Origin: SIG673 sp964570105
Lineage (GTDB): Bacteria; Bacillota; Clostridia; Oscillospirales; CAG-272
Length of the DNA stretch: 15,335 nt
Direction of reading: 5' to 3'
NCBI GenBank assembly: GCA_964570105.1
Contig: CAZMWM010000041.1
Coordinates: 1-15,335, forward strand
Shown here: piece after piece, positions 8,101-13,143 of the stretch
Position numbering within the stretch: position 1 is the first letter of the stretch
Layout of the letters: the number at the start of each line of letters is the position of its first letter
Translations under genes and position numbers: made by a program
The notes under the pieces: model-generated
Told to the model about the DNA's origin: nothing
The model's input: only the letters and a program-made list of their open reading frames with translations
Databases searched by the model: none

Positions 8101-9491
8101 AGGCAGCGTTCTATGAGTTCTCTGCCCTCAGCACTGTTAAGCTTCCTTCCTCGCTGATCCTCATCGGTCAGTATGCGTTCTTCCAGTGCAAGGCTCTTAC
8201 AAGTCTCGAAATTCCCGCTAACGTTGCAAGCATAGGCTACTATGCATTCCGTAAGTGCGGATTTAAGACCGGCTCTCTCACCTTCAAGAATACCGAAGGT
8301 TGGGTAAGTGCTGATCAGACTGTCGTTACCGATGCCAAGGTCGCTGCGGCTGTTACCGATCCTGCGACTGCCGGTGCGTTCTTCGTGAACAACTCCGGTG
8401 TACGCTACGACAGACAGTTCACCGAGGTCGGCGAGACCATAGCAAGCGGCAAGTGCGGTAAGAATCTCACCTGGACGATGTCCGCAAACGGTGTCCTCAC
8501 CGTATCCGGCACCGGCGAGATGTATAAGTTCTCCGCAAAGACCATGCCTTGGGTTGCTTACAAGGCGGCTATCATTAAGGTAGTCATTGAAGAGGGCGTT
8601 ACCTCTATCGGAAACGCGGCGTTCTATGAGGCAAACAACGTTATCAGCGTAAGCTTCCCGAGCACGCTTGAGTCCATCGGAAACTATTCCTTCTTCTCGC
8701 TCATCATTCTTGACGAGCTTACCATTCCCGAAAACGTTACCTATATGGGACGTTATGCATTCAGAAAGCTGAAGTCTCTCGAGAGCTTTAAGCTTGAGTC
8801 GCTGTACGGTTGGACGGCAGGCTCTCAGCTCATCCTTTCTGCTCATATCACAGATCCTGCAGAAGCTGTTGCTGTGCTTGCGACCTACGCTAAGCAAGAC
8901 TGGACGAGAGATCCCAATGCAACTGCGGCGGACGAGGACCCCAACATCGTGGTCAGCGGAACCTGCGGTAAGAAGCTCAATTGGAAGATCACCCTGGACG
9001 GTACCCTTACCATCTCCGGAACCGGTGCTATGTCCAACTACGCGAGCAACAATATGCCCACGTGGTATGAGAATATCGATCTCATCACCTCTATAGTGAT
9101 CGAAGAGGGTGTTACTACCGTTGGTAACTTCGCGTTCTACTTCCAGAATGCTAACAAGACCATCACGAGCGTATCGCTTCCTTCCACGCTTACCTCGATA
9201 GGCAACTATGCATTCTTCAATTGCAAGGGACTTACCGAGATAACCGTTCCTGCGGCTGTTACCTCCATAGGTTCAAACGCACTCCGTAAGACTGCTTCCT
9301 CGATCACTCTCGAGAACACCTACGGATGGAGCGCCGGAGAGACCGCGATCGACGCAACCGAGCTTGCGGATCCTGCAAACGTGTACACGCTCTTCCACGC
9401 TAAGCATTATGCCTCTGTGTGGACCTGCACCCCCGAAGGCGGCAACGCTGCTGCTATCTCGGGAGACGCTGAATTCACCGCGAACTATTAA
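2145..9491 (+). CDS. Giant secreted modular surface protein (beta-sandwich, wall-binding and BspA-type repeats)
   Basis: This 2448-residue protein starts with a Sec signal peptide (basic MRKSTR, hydrophobic core, cleavage near 27-28 at LFA/A). Regions in order: two LamG/concanavalin-like beta-sandwiches (about 58-300 and 322-608); a lone GWQQ...WRYY wall-binding-like unit (about 620); a jelly-roll, carbohydrate-module-like region (about 700-935); wall-binding repeats (959-1048); a third LamG-like region (about 1066-1324); more wall-binding repeats (1336-1443); another jelly-roll-like region (about 1444-1672); a long wall-binding cluster (1673-1922); three BspA-like leucine-rich modules (1926-2448). 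The repeats follow a GW...G..YYF...G pattern as in choline-binding proteins. I see no catalytic domain, LPXTG, SLH or C-terminal membrane segment, so wall attachment would be non-covalent. ATG 2145 has AAGGAG 8 nt upstream. Likely a glycan-binding or adhesive surface protein; beta-sandwich calls rest on pattern only. Confidence 0.88.
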   Translation: MRKSTRILAALLSILMLCGLLPFSLFAAEATEGDGSSDASSSEKSYAELVAEYVAAKGGSLYYAQDFSATDNVKYSENKEYYTDAVDAAYITSLVGGSKKMSIAPKSDLIEVRDGVLYIKSQSDNGAPAKNSDPFVQVELGGVSGKTLISEFTFTVAEPMGVGSYTVMYSKQYYTGGSIDFQGLYLKVEAVKDADGNETGERTYTYYTSMNKPLVAAKVGESISFKVVQSFVNGLSYYYVNGEYKFSDSVTSYNSNIYASLKNGVCDPSLVRLGHLSGGISDQNACLAIDDIYVYCTSVPYGCESCYGDNYTESTLVPYLSANGNRILGGSDFENANAKWSTYDLACVDDLVLWDSHYNFEAGTYDGDFNSGTQWTITSATAKYGHLLFHCKANVGNIEVEDGNTYLSVEQPYPQCSDSYVDAYQKGYVAGTDFVATVSLRRHLDTNWGFAIFNFVWRSFGNGQTGTAADGSTATNSSTTKWMQMVSCDSQGAIYVTDYATGSAKSVYVGQLYADEFTQLSLAIHPSTGLADIYVNGYKMYTFTFMNANDFKTFTKDGVTYNYDNFSVKDFYFDSNRCQIEYVNNRNLTSRYTGGHDVDNMFFYTGSTPVESKGDVAVPTGWQQDSETGYWRYYTTEERNYSGRYTVPGVSLVGNQEVGGAQYFFELGNAYVSQLQRDSIYDLEGLYSTKGAQGDQRVQMAGSLHLAPSNGVKGSGKWTYLWADTYTDAENTKGRNATAFLAANYKDSNQGVSWEMQLNPALSVTSETAKSKFAARFMQEGKKYIDFTGYAGIEVVTYTQLDSDFGFVIQVACDSVSADTPGYVDIKAWNTIIWGSETKGDGSKPANYTSTYVMKAAENGWNTKTFYFENYTNTSSTDPNKGTLGIGRIGTKNRILSISFETGWSNIKDNYANYNTAKIYLDNIYAVRYAPVTEIPVIGLVETDKGTYNYTTTYNYSTGWADIDSDGVNDHYFYPYTGLMATGLTVIDGVGVLFDDNGVLVSEKATGRYTVDGIDCIYVDGKLQTGAFTYEGVNYFASPVGKIYSEIGTIGYEYDAEYTSKTFGDDVDIVLSENFDSIAVGTIYGNYSGKDYITSGTIKNASGAYINLVAKLTHFTVIEREEGNHALEITNDGGGVDAYINFNLKYESKYTEKVNGKDVNIANPDTGKFEFQLVGGNGDKIDPIDAEGNAKVIIFEHDVKLGDDWNTTSTAFQPIAVSLKDGSRKNVCSVVTMINEQGYLVLNGTNKVICKLSTDTYTNIAYSIDVSDYTCDVYVNGVLMVSDKMFYNGTDELIITEGRIMQYPQDKDGTAYIDNLTVYFADEPVGYSGAVASKSGWVTEGGIKRYYQNGLMLTSAATVPDEDGVERIYYFDSANGMCTGAANGWIGGLYYIDGAKGVNCWIENGTQYVGADSKLVKGGYVIDGVGYYFNKSTGILEQVVSGETVLFSVKDILNANKSYTADRKLTTGGISASANIKGFKNLFDAELDEAVDSTKYDAVKLDIYVGETYDADFAIKLTNYTRMYVATDVVYNEETGNYTSANVTDEYVIKSDYANGYFTDTSKYLSLNGVNYRVHYRENEEGERTYYFQHMAYLFKASNLDYLTPGWNTVILELSTFQNNNYVDATSINYVGIVVNGWNLNGGNDKFADGAENFDIRLGNISFVKYAELGTEKLNGFIDGKYYDNDIVYSTGWTEVEGNTYYFNFDGTPVSGYKLIDGKWYQFGDNGLLSGLANGEVKVTNTVKRDGKWVETEITMFFVDGVAQSGVQNVSDGSYCICDEDGIPLANATKKDGDYVYQSDSEGVATRLTSQWYEEDGNKYYLKSNGKVYKNTVKQIDGASYSFGKTGIMETNTLKTTTGGTQFFGEDGKALVSGMYTFDVDGAEKTAYFNDEGYITVPEDHIIDGVEYAFDEDGFITGPAEVNYGNEVASGTCGPELTWVYYDSNTLVISGNGAMNEYSAGKAPWAAYKKTATTVIIEEGVVSVGQAAFYEFSALSTVKLPSSLILIGQYAFFQCKALTSLEIPANVASIGYYAFRKCGFKTGSLTFKNTEGWVSADQTVVTDAKVAAAVTDPATAGAFFVNNSGVRYDRQFTEVGETIASGKCGKNLTWTMSANGVLTVSGTGEMYKFSAKTMPWVAYKAAIIKVVIEEGVTSIGNAAFYEANNVISVSFPSTLESIGNYSFFSLIILDELTIPENVTYMGRYAFRKLKSLESFKLESLYGWTAGSQLILSAHITDPAEAVAVLATYAKQDWTRDPNATAADEDPNIVVSGTCGKKLNWKITLDGTLTISGTGAMSNYASNNMPTWYENIDLITSIVIEEGVTTVGNFAFYFQNANKTITSVSLPSTLTSIGNYAFFNCKGLTEITVPAAVTSIGSNALRKTASSITLENTYGWSAGETAIDATELADPANVYTLFHAKHYASVWTCTPEGGNAAAISGDAEFTANY
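7920..9491 (+). repeat. Three tandem BspA-like protein modules at the C-terminus of the giant protein
   Basis: Modules start near 7920, 8433 and 8943 (residues 1926, 2097, 2267), a period of about 170-171 residues. Each opens with SG.CG..L.W, whose cysteine falls at 1933, 2104 and 2274. Then come a TLTISGTGAM-like strand, a conserved Trp, the IEEGV..(V/I)G..AFY helix-strand repeat, an LPS.L..IG.Y.FF repeat and a P..V...G..A(F/L)RK repeat, and a GW-containing tail. This is the BspA-type leucine-rich repeat pattern of bacterial surface proteins. The copies have diverged clearly, so the duplication is not recent. Confidence 0.85.
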
Positions 9492-9534
9492 GAGCTTTCG
9501 CGAGCCTGCGTGATCCGCAGACTTGCAATACTCA

Positions 9535-9574
9535 AAAAACTACCGCCCCGACCGAAGTCGGGGCGGTAGTTTTT
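9535..9574. terminator. Bidirectional terminator between the giant gene and tsaB
   Basis: A perfect 18-bp stem (9535-9552 with 9557-9574) closes on a CGAA loop. It has a GC-rich core with A5 on the left and T5 on the right, so it can end transcription on both strands. It lies 43 bp after the giant gene's stop and 118 bp beyond the tsaB stop on the minus strand. Confidence 0.92.
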
Positions 9575-9582
9575 GATAGTGG

Positions 9583-9668
9583 TGAAATATTTCATATCAT
9601 CAACGGTTTTGCGAAATAAATGATTTTTGCTAAGCTCTACATCCTTGAATGTAGTGAGACAAAGTCAC
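9583..9668. repeat. Small structured intergenic element, possible dispersed repeat
   Basis: The gap holds three closely spaced inverted repeats: a 12-bp palindrome TGAAATATTTCA (9583-9594), a 6-bp stem CTACAT/ATGTAG with a 6-nt loop (9637-9654), and a 4-bp stem GTGA/TCAC with a 7-nt loop (9654-9668). There is no usable coding frame. It resembles the kind of short non-coding repeat scattered in clostridial intergenic regions, but one copy in this window cannot prove that. Confidence 0.35.
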
Positions 9669-9692
9669 GCTATGTACAATATCTTATCCGAC

Positions 9693-10433
9693 TTAAGTGT
9701 GATCGCCTTTAGCGGCGAGCCTTTCCTCGCGTTCGCGCTCTGCCTGTGACGCGCGAAGGTATACGGGGGAGAGTCGGGAGACGGAAAATCGATCCGGTGG
9801 GACGCCGCGGTCGAGCGCTTGCGTATACGTCTCAAGTGCTGTAATTGCCACGCTGTAGCCGTTCTGCCACAGGCAGTGACCGGGGGCGGCGTAGGTATTG
9901 GGAAGCTCGATGCCGCGCATTGCTATGTTATAGCCCTCGCCGTTGAAATATATCGGTCGTCCGTCGGGTGATAGCCGTTTAAGCTCGTCTGCAAGCTCGG
10001 AAACGGTTATCAGCCTATCATCGGTCAGTCTTTTCAAAACGCCCTTTTCACAGCTGAATATCGCGTTATACAGCTGTGAGCGGCGAGCGTCCATTACGGG
10101 GCAGAGTATGCCGTCCGCCATTATCATATTACGCGCAAGCGCCTCAAGCGACGAGACGCCGACGCAGGGCTTATCCGAGCCAAAGCCGAGACCTTTGATC
10201 AGCGAGACGCCTATCCTGACGCCTGTGAACGATCCCGGTCCTGCGGAACAGGCGAACATATCTATGTCGTCTATCTTCATATGGGAGCCTGAAAGCAACG
10301 CGTCTATCATCGGAAGCAGGGTGACGCTGTGCGTTCCCGGTGAATTTAGGGTTGCCGAGGCTATAAGCTCGGCACCGTTCGTGATAGCGCCTGAGGCTGT
10401 TTTTGCCGAGGTGTCGACTGCGAGGATCTTCAT
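9693..10433 (-). CDS. tsaB: tRNA threonylcarbamoyladenosine biosynthesis protein TsaB
   Basis: The 246-residue protein is an ASKHA-fold partner of TsaD. With TsaE it forms the complex that transfers threonylcarbamoyl to A37 of ANN-decoding tRNAs in the cytoplasm (t6A). It opens with MKILAVDTSAKTAS, carries the diagnostic SAGPGSFTGVRIG segment (about 64-76) and ends with the usual PVYLR.SQAEREREER tail. Length is close to the E. coli protein (231). Its ATG overlaps the TAA of tsaE by one base (TAATG), so translation is likely coupled. In many Firmicutes rimI and tsaD follow directly; here the operon stops, with only a terminator 118 bp downstream, so those genes must lie elsewhere if present. 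Identification is firm. Confidence 0.95.
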   Translation of the reverse strand: MKILAVDTSAKTASGAITNGAELIASATLNSPGTHSVTLLPMIDALLSGSHMKIDDIDMFACSAGPGSFTGVRIGVSLIKGLGFGSDKPCVGVSSLEALARNMIMADGILCPVMDARRSQLYNAIFSCEKGVLKRLTDDRLITVSELADELKRLSPDGRPIYFNGEGYNIAMRGIELPNTYAAPGHCLWQNGYSVAITALETYTQALDRGVPPDRFSVSRLSPVYLRASQAEREREERLAAKGDHT

Positions 10434-10900
10434 TATTTCGTGACCGTACCTTTCTGTGGCTGTCGATATTCCACCGTTATTTTGCGCTCACTCTCGCCAA
10501 GCGGCTCTATTCTGACGGTTATCGCGTTCTCGGGAACGGCGAAGGGGATGTTTTCGCACCATTCGACCGCCATCACGCAGTTATCGTAATCGGCGCAGTC
10601 GTAAAATCCCGTGGAATACAGATCGTCATCGTCCTTTATACGGTAGGCGTCAACGTGCACGAGCACCGTCCTGCCGTCCTTTTTATATTCGTTTATCACC
10701 GTGTACGTGGGGCTTTGAACGGCGGCTGTCGGGCAGAGTGCCGAAGCCATTCCGCGTACGAACGCCGTCTTTCCCATCCCGAGCGTTCCGTAAAGCGCCA
10801 CAAAGCTCTGTCCGTGCAGTGAGCGCGCAAGCTCGGCTCCGCAGTGTTCGGTATCGGAAACGGAATGCGAGACGACGGTGAACGTATTGTTTTCTGACAT
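10433..10900 (-). CDS. tsaE: tRNA threonylcarbamoyladenosine biosynthesis ATPase TsaE
   Basis: The 155-residue P-loop ATPase drives the TsaB-TsaD-TsaE cycle of t6A synthesis. Walker A is GTLGMGKT at 38-45 (family usual GELGAGKT), followed by SPTYTVINEY, HVDAYRI and VEWCENI, all TsaE signatures. Length fits the family (about 150). An in-frame ATG at 10945 would add 15 residues, but it sits at the predicted transcription start, so I chose ATG 10900. AAAGGA lies 13 nt upstream, a rather long spacing and the weak point of this call. It is the first gene of a two-gene operon with tsaB and diverges from the tRNA-Arg gene. Confidence 0.93.
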   Translation of the reverse strand: MSENNTFTVVSHSVSDTEHCGAELARSLHGQSFVALYGTLGMGKTAFVRGMASALCPTAAVQSPTYTVINEYKKDGRTVLVHVDAYRIKDDDDLYSTGFYDCADYDNCVMAVEWCENIPFAVPENAITVRIEPLGESERKITVEYRQPQKGTVTK

Positions 10901-10950
10901 TTTCGTGTGATCATCCTTTCGATGGAGTTGGTCGAACGTGTACATGGAGT

Positions 10951-10959
10951 ATTATAGCA
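10951..10959 (-). promoter_or_regulatory. Extended -10 promoter of the tsaE-tsaB operon
   Basis: On the minus strand the sequence reads TGCTATAAT, an extended -10 element with perfect TATAAT at 10956-10951. The -35 region is poor (TTTTCT-like at about 10979-10974), as tolerated by extended -10 promoters. The start would be near 10944, giving a leader of about 44 nt before ATG 10900. Confidence 0.7.
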
Positions 10960-11049
10960 TATCCTTTGAAAAAAGAAAAGGCTTTTTTCGGAAAATTTCG
11001 CTCGCGAGAAATATTTTTTCGCAATTTGCGCTTTTTTTGCTTTTTTCTC

Positions 11050-11078
11050 TTTACAAAACGCGGAAACTGTGTTATAAT
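11050..11078 (+). promoter_or_regulatory. Promoter of the tRNA-Arg gene
   Basis: TTTACA at 11050-11055, a 17-nt spacer and TATAAT at 11073-11078, with the extended TG at 11070-11071. A long T-rich tract (about 11031-11050) lies directly upstream and could act as an UP element. The start would be near 11085, about 65 nt before the mature tRNA. Confidence 0.85.
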
Positions 11079-11149
11079 TAAACATATCGGTGCACAGACG
11101 GGCGAAACGGGGCTGGAATGCGCGTTTCGGTGGCACCGTTTGAATATAT

Positions 11150-11226
11150 CTACCCGTAGCTCAGTTGGATAGAGCGACAGACTCCGACTCTGTAGGTCAT
11201 GCGTTCAAATCGCACCGGGTAGGCCA
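11150..11226 (+). tRNA. tRNA-Arg, anticodon CCG
   Basis: A complete cloverleaf: 7-bp acceptor stem CTACCCG/CGGGTAG, D-stem GCTC/GAGC, anticodon stem ACAGA/TCTGT enclosing loop CTCCGAC, T-arm with TTCAAAT loop (one A/C mismatch at the outer pair), discriminator G, and an encoded CCA (11224-11226). The anticodon CCG is at 11184-11186 and reads CGG. It is a single gene with its own promoter and terminator. It is not an ANN-decoding tRNA, so it is not a substrate of the neighbouring t6A genes. Confidence 0.96.
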
Positions 11227-11263
11227 AAGCTCGGCAAGCTTCGATAGAAGCTTGCCGAGCTTT
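11227..11263 (+). terminator. Terminator of tRNA-Arg, also facing the ABC operon end
   Basis: A perfect 15-bp inverted repeat (11227-11241 with 11248-11262), extendable by an A-T pair, has a 6-nt loop and is followed by TTACTTCTT. It begins immediately after the CCA. The ABC operon arriving on the minus strand ends at 11323 and may use the same hairpin, although its T tract on that side is poor. Confidence 0.87.
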
Positions 11264-11322
11264 ACTTCTTAATTTCCGTTTTGGCACTCTTCACTTGTGT
11301 TTTTATTCCCGTTGCATACTTT

Positions 11323-13143
11323 TCAATGCACATCGAACTGTGAATTATAAAGCTCGGCGTACAGACCTCCTCTTGCCATAAGCTCGTTGTGAGTTCCTTT
11401 TTCAACGATATCTCCGCCGTTTACCACGAGAATGAGGTCTGCGTTGCGGATGGTGGAAAGGCGGTGTGCGATGACGAAGCAGGTCTTTCCTCGCATAAGC
11501 TCAAGCATTGCATCGCTGATCATCTCCTCGGTGCAGGTGTCGACGTTTGATGTGGCTTCGTCAAGTATGAGTATGGAGCTTTTCGGAAGCATTGCTCGCG
11601 CAATGGTTATGAGTTGTTTCTGACCTTTGGAGATGTTTATGCCGTTGTCGCTCAGCTTGGTGTCGTAGCCGTTCGGCAGACAGCTTATGAAATTATGTAT
11701 TTTTGCGGCTTTTGCCGCGTTTTCGACGTCTGCTTTTGTGGCGCCATCGCTTCCGTAAGAGATGTTTTCGTATACCGTGCCTTCGAACAGCCACGTATCC
11801 TGAAGCACCATAGTGAAGGCTTTCCTAAGACTGCTCCGCGTACGGTCGCGGATATCCACGCCGTCGATCTTTATGCAACCGTCATCGACGTCGTAAAACC
11901 GCATAAGCAGGTTTACGATAGTTGTTTTTCCTGCGCCGGTAGGTCCGACTATGGCGATGAGCGATCCGCTCTCCACCTTAAGATCAAGGTCGTGTATGAT
12001 GGGGCGGTCGGGGTTGTAACCGAATTTAACGTGGCAAAGCTCCACGCATCCGCGCGTTATCGCGCTGTCAGTCGCGCTGTCCCTGTCCGGCTCCTCCACC
12101 GGCTCGTCCATCAGGCGAAACACCCGCTCACCTGCGGCAAGAGCGGATTGAAGCTCGCTGTACAGGTTGGTTATTTCGTTGATCGGCGCGGCAAATTTCC
12201 GAGAATAGAGCACGAACGAGGATATCGCGCCGAGCGTCATGGTCTCCGGAGAATACAGGTACATTATAACCCCGAACAGAGATATGAGCGCGAGGGTGAG
12301 GTTGTTTACCAGATTGACGGACGGTCCCGTTATGCAGGCGTGATAATCCGCATCGTAGTACGCCTCGACCGCCGCGCGGTTTTTCTCCTGAAATCTCGAA
12401 AGGAAGATATCCTCCCGTTCGTATGCCTTTACGGTGCGTAGACCGCTGATGGTCTCCTCGGCGTAGCCGTTCATCTCGCCAAGCTTTCCCGAACGCTTGC
12501 GGAACAGCGGTCGGACGAGCTTTGCGCGGTATTTCGCCAGCGCGAACGATATCGGAAGAGTTACCGCAAAGACAAGTATCAGGGGTGGGGAAATGGTGAG
12601 CATCATCACGAACGCTCCGACGACGGTCACCACACCCGTGCATATCTGTATGAGATCGTTTGCCAACGAGGCGCTTACGGTGTCAACATCGTACGACATA
12701 GTGCTTATCAGCTCGCCGTTCTGGTGACGGTCGAAAAACGATACCGGAAGCTTGGATATACGGGCGTAAAGCTCTTTGCGTATGTTGAAGGTGACTTTTT
12801 TGCTTATCTTCACCATGCTTCTTGATTGGATGATGCTGAGCACGGCTGAAACGGCGTAGCATATAGCCATAAGTCCCGCCATAAGGAACACGGTGTCAAA
12901 GTCCACGTCGCCTTTTCCGGATATTGCGTCTATCGCTCTGCCAGAAAGCTTTGGCGCTATGAGCGTCAGAATATTGCTCATCACCACCATTATACCAACA
13001 AGGATGAGCGGTCTGCGCATCGGAGCAAGGTATCCGCAAAGGCGGCGTATCACTCCGAGCTTACGGCTCTTTGACAGCTTTTCCGGAGGTCTTGCCGTGT
13101 CCGGGGCTTTAAATGACGTCATTCTTTTTTGAGATCCGTTCAT
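11323..13143 (-). CDS. ABC exporter half-transporter, subunit with the catalytically complete ATPase site
   Basis: The 606-residue protein has a six-helix type I exporter membrane domain (about 40-345) fused to an ATP-binding domain. Walker A is GPTGAGKT at 400-407, Walker B ends in D528-E529 with the catalytic Glu present, and the switch His is H560. The signature is altered to ISKGQ (504-508) instead of LSGGQ. In heterodimeric exporters such as TM287/288, LmrCD and BmrCD this combination marks the subunit that supplies the active Walker site and the degenerate signature. It overlaps the upstream partner gene by 4 nt (ATGA) and has a perfect AAGGAGGT 8 nt before ATG 13143. Substrate (drug, lipid or peptide) cannot be told. 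It ends about 60 bp from the tRNA terminator. Confidence 0.93.
   Translation of the reverse strand: MNGSQKRMTSFKAPDTARPPEKLSKSRKLGVIRRLCGYLAPMRRPLILVGIMVVMSNILTLIAPKLSGRAIDAISGKGDVDFDTVFLMAGLMAICYAVSAVLSIIQSRSMVKISKKVTFNIRKELYARISKLPVSFFDRHQNGELISTMSYDVDTVSASLANDLIQICTGVVTVVGAFVMMLTISPPLILVFAVTLPISFALAKYRAKLVRPLFRKRSGKLGEMNGYAEETISGLRTVKAYEREDIFLSRFQEKNRAAVEAYYDADYHACITGPSVNLVNNLTLALISLFGVIMYLYSPETMTLGAISSFVLYSRKFAAPINEITNLYSELQSALAAGERVFRLMDEPVEEPDRDSATDSAITRGCVELCHVKFGYNPDRPIIHDLDLKVESGSLIAIVGPTGAGKTTIVNLLMRFYDVDDGCIKIDGVDIRDRTRSSLRKAFTMVLQDTWLFEGTVYENISYGSDGATKADVENAAKAAKIHNFISCLPNGYDTKLSDNGINISKGQKQLITIARAMLPKSSILILDEATSNVDTCTEEMISDAMLELMRGKTCFVIAHRLSTIRNADLILVVNGGDIVEKGTHNELMARGGLYAELYNSQFDVH

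Noticed and set aside
4161..8897. 1578-codon open frame antisense to the giant gene
   Set aside because: Same codon-usage artefact; low-complexity Val/Asp/Gly-rich product, no supported ribosome site, while the sense frame has clear domains and promoter.
10901..10945. Upstream TsaE start at ATG 10945
   Set aside because: It would coincide with the predicted transcription start next to the -10 box, and adds residues beyond the normal family length.
11001..11040. CTCGCGAG palindrome and CGCAATTTGCG hairpin upstream of the tRNA promoter as operator or terminator
   Set aside because: Stems are only 4-5 bp; the T-rich stretch is better explained as an UP-like element for the promoter at 11050.
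11614..12441. 275-codon plus-strand frame across the ABC gene
   Set aside because: Antisense to conserved ATPase motifs; product is not protein-like in composition and has no family resemblance.
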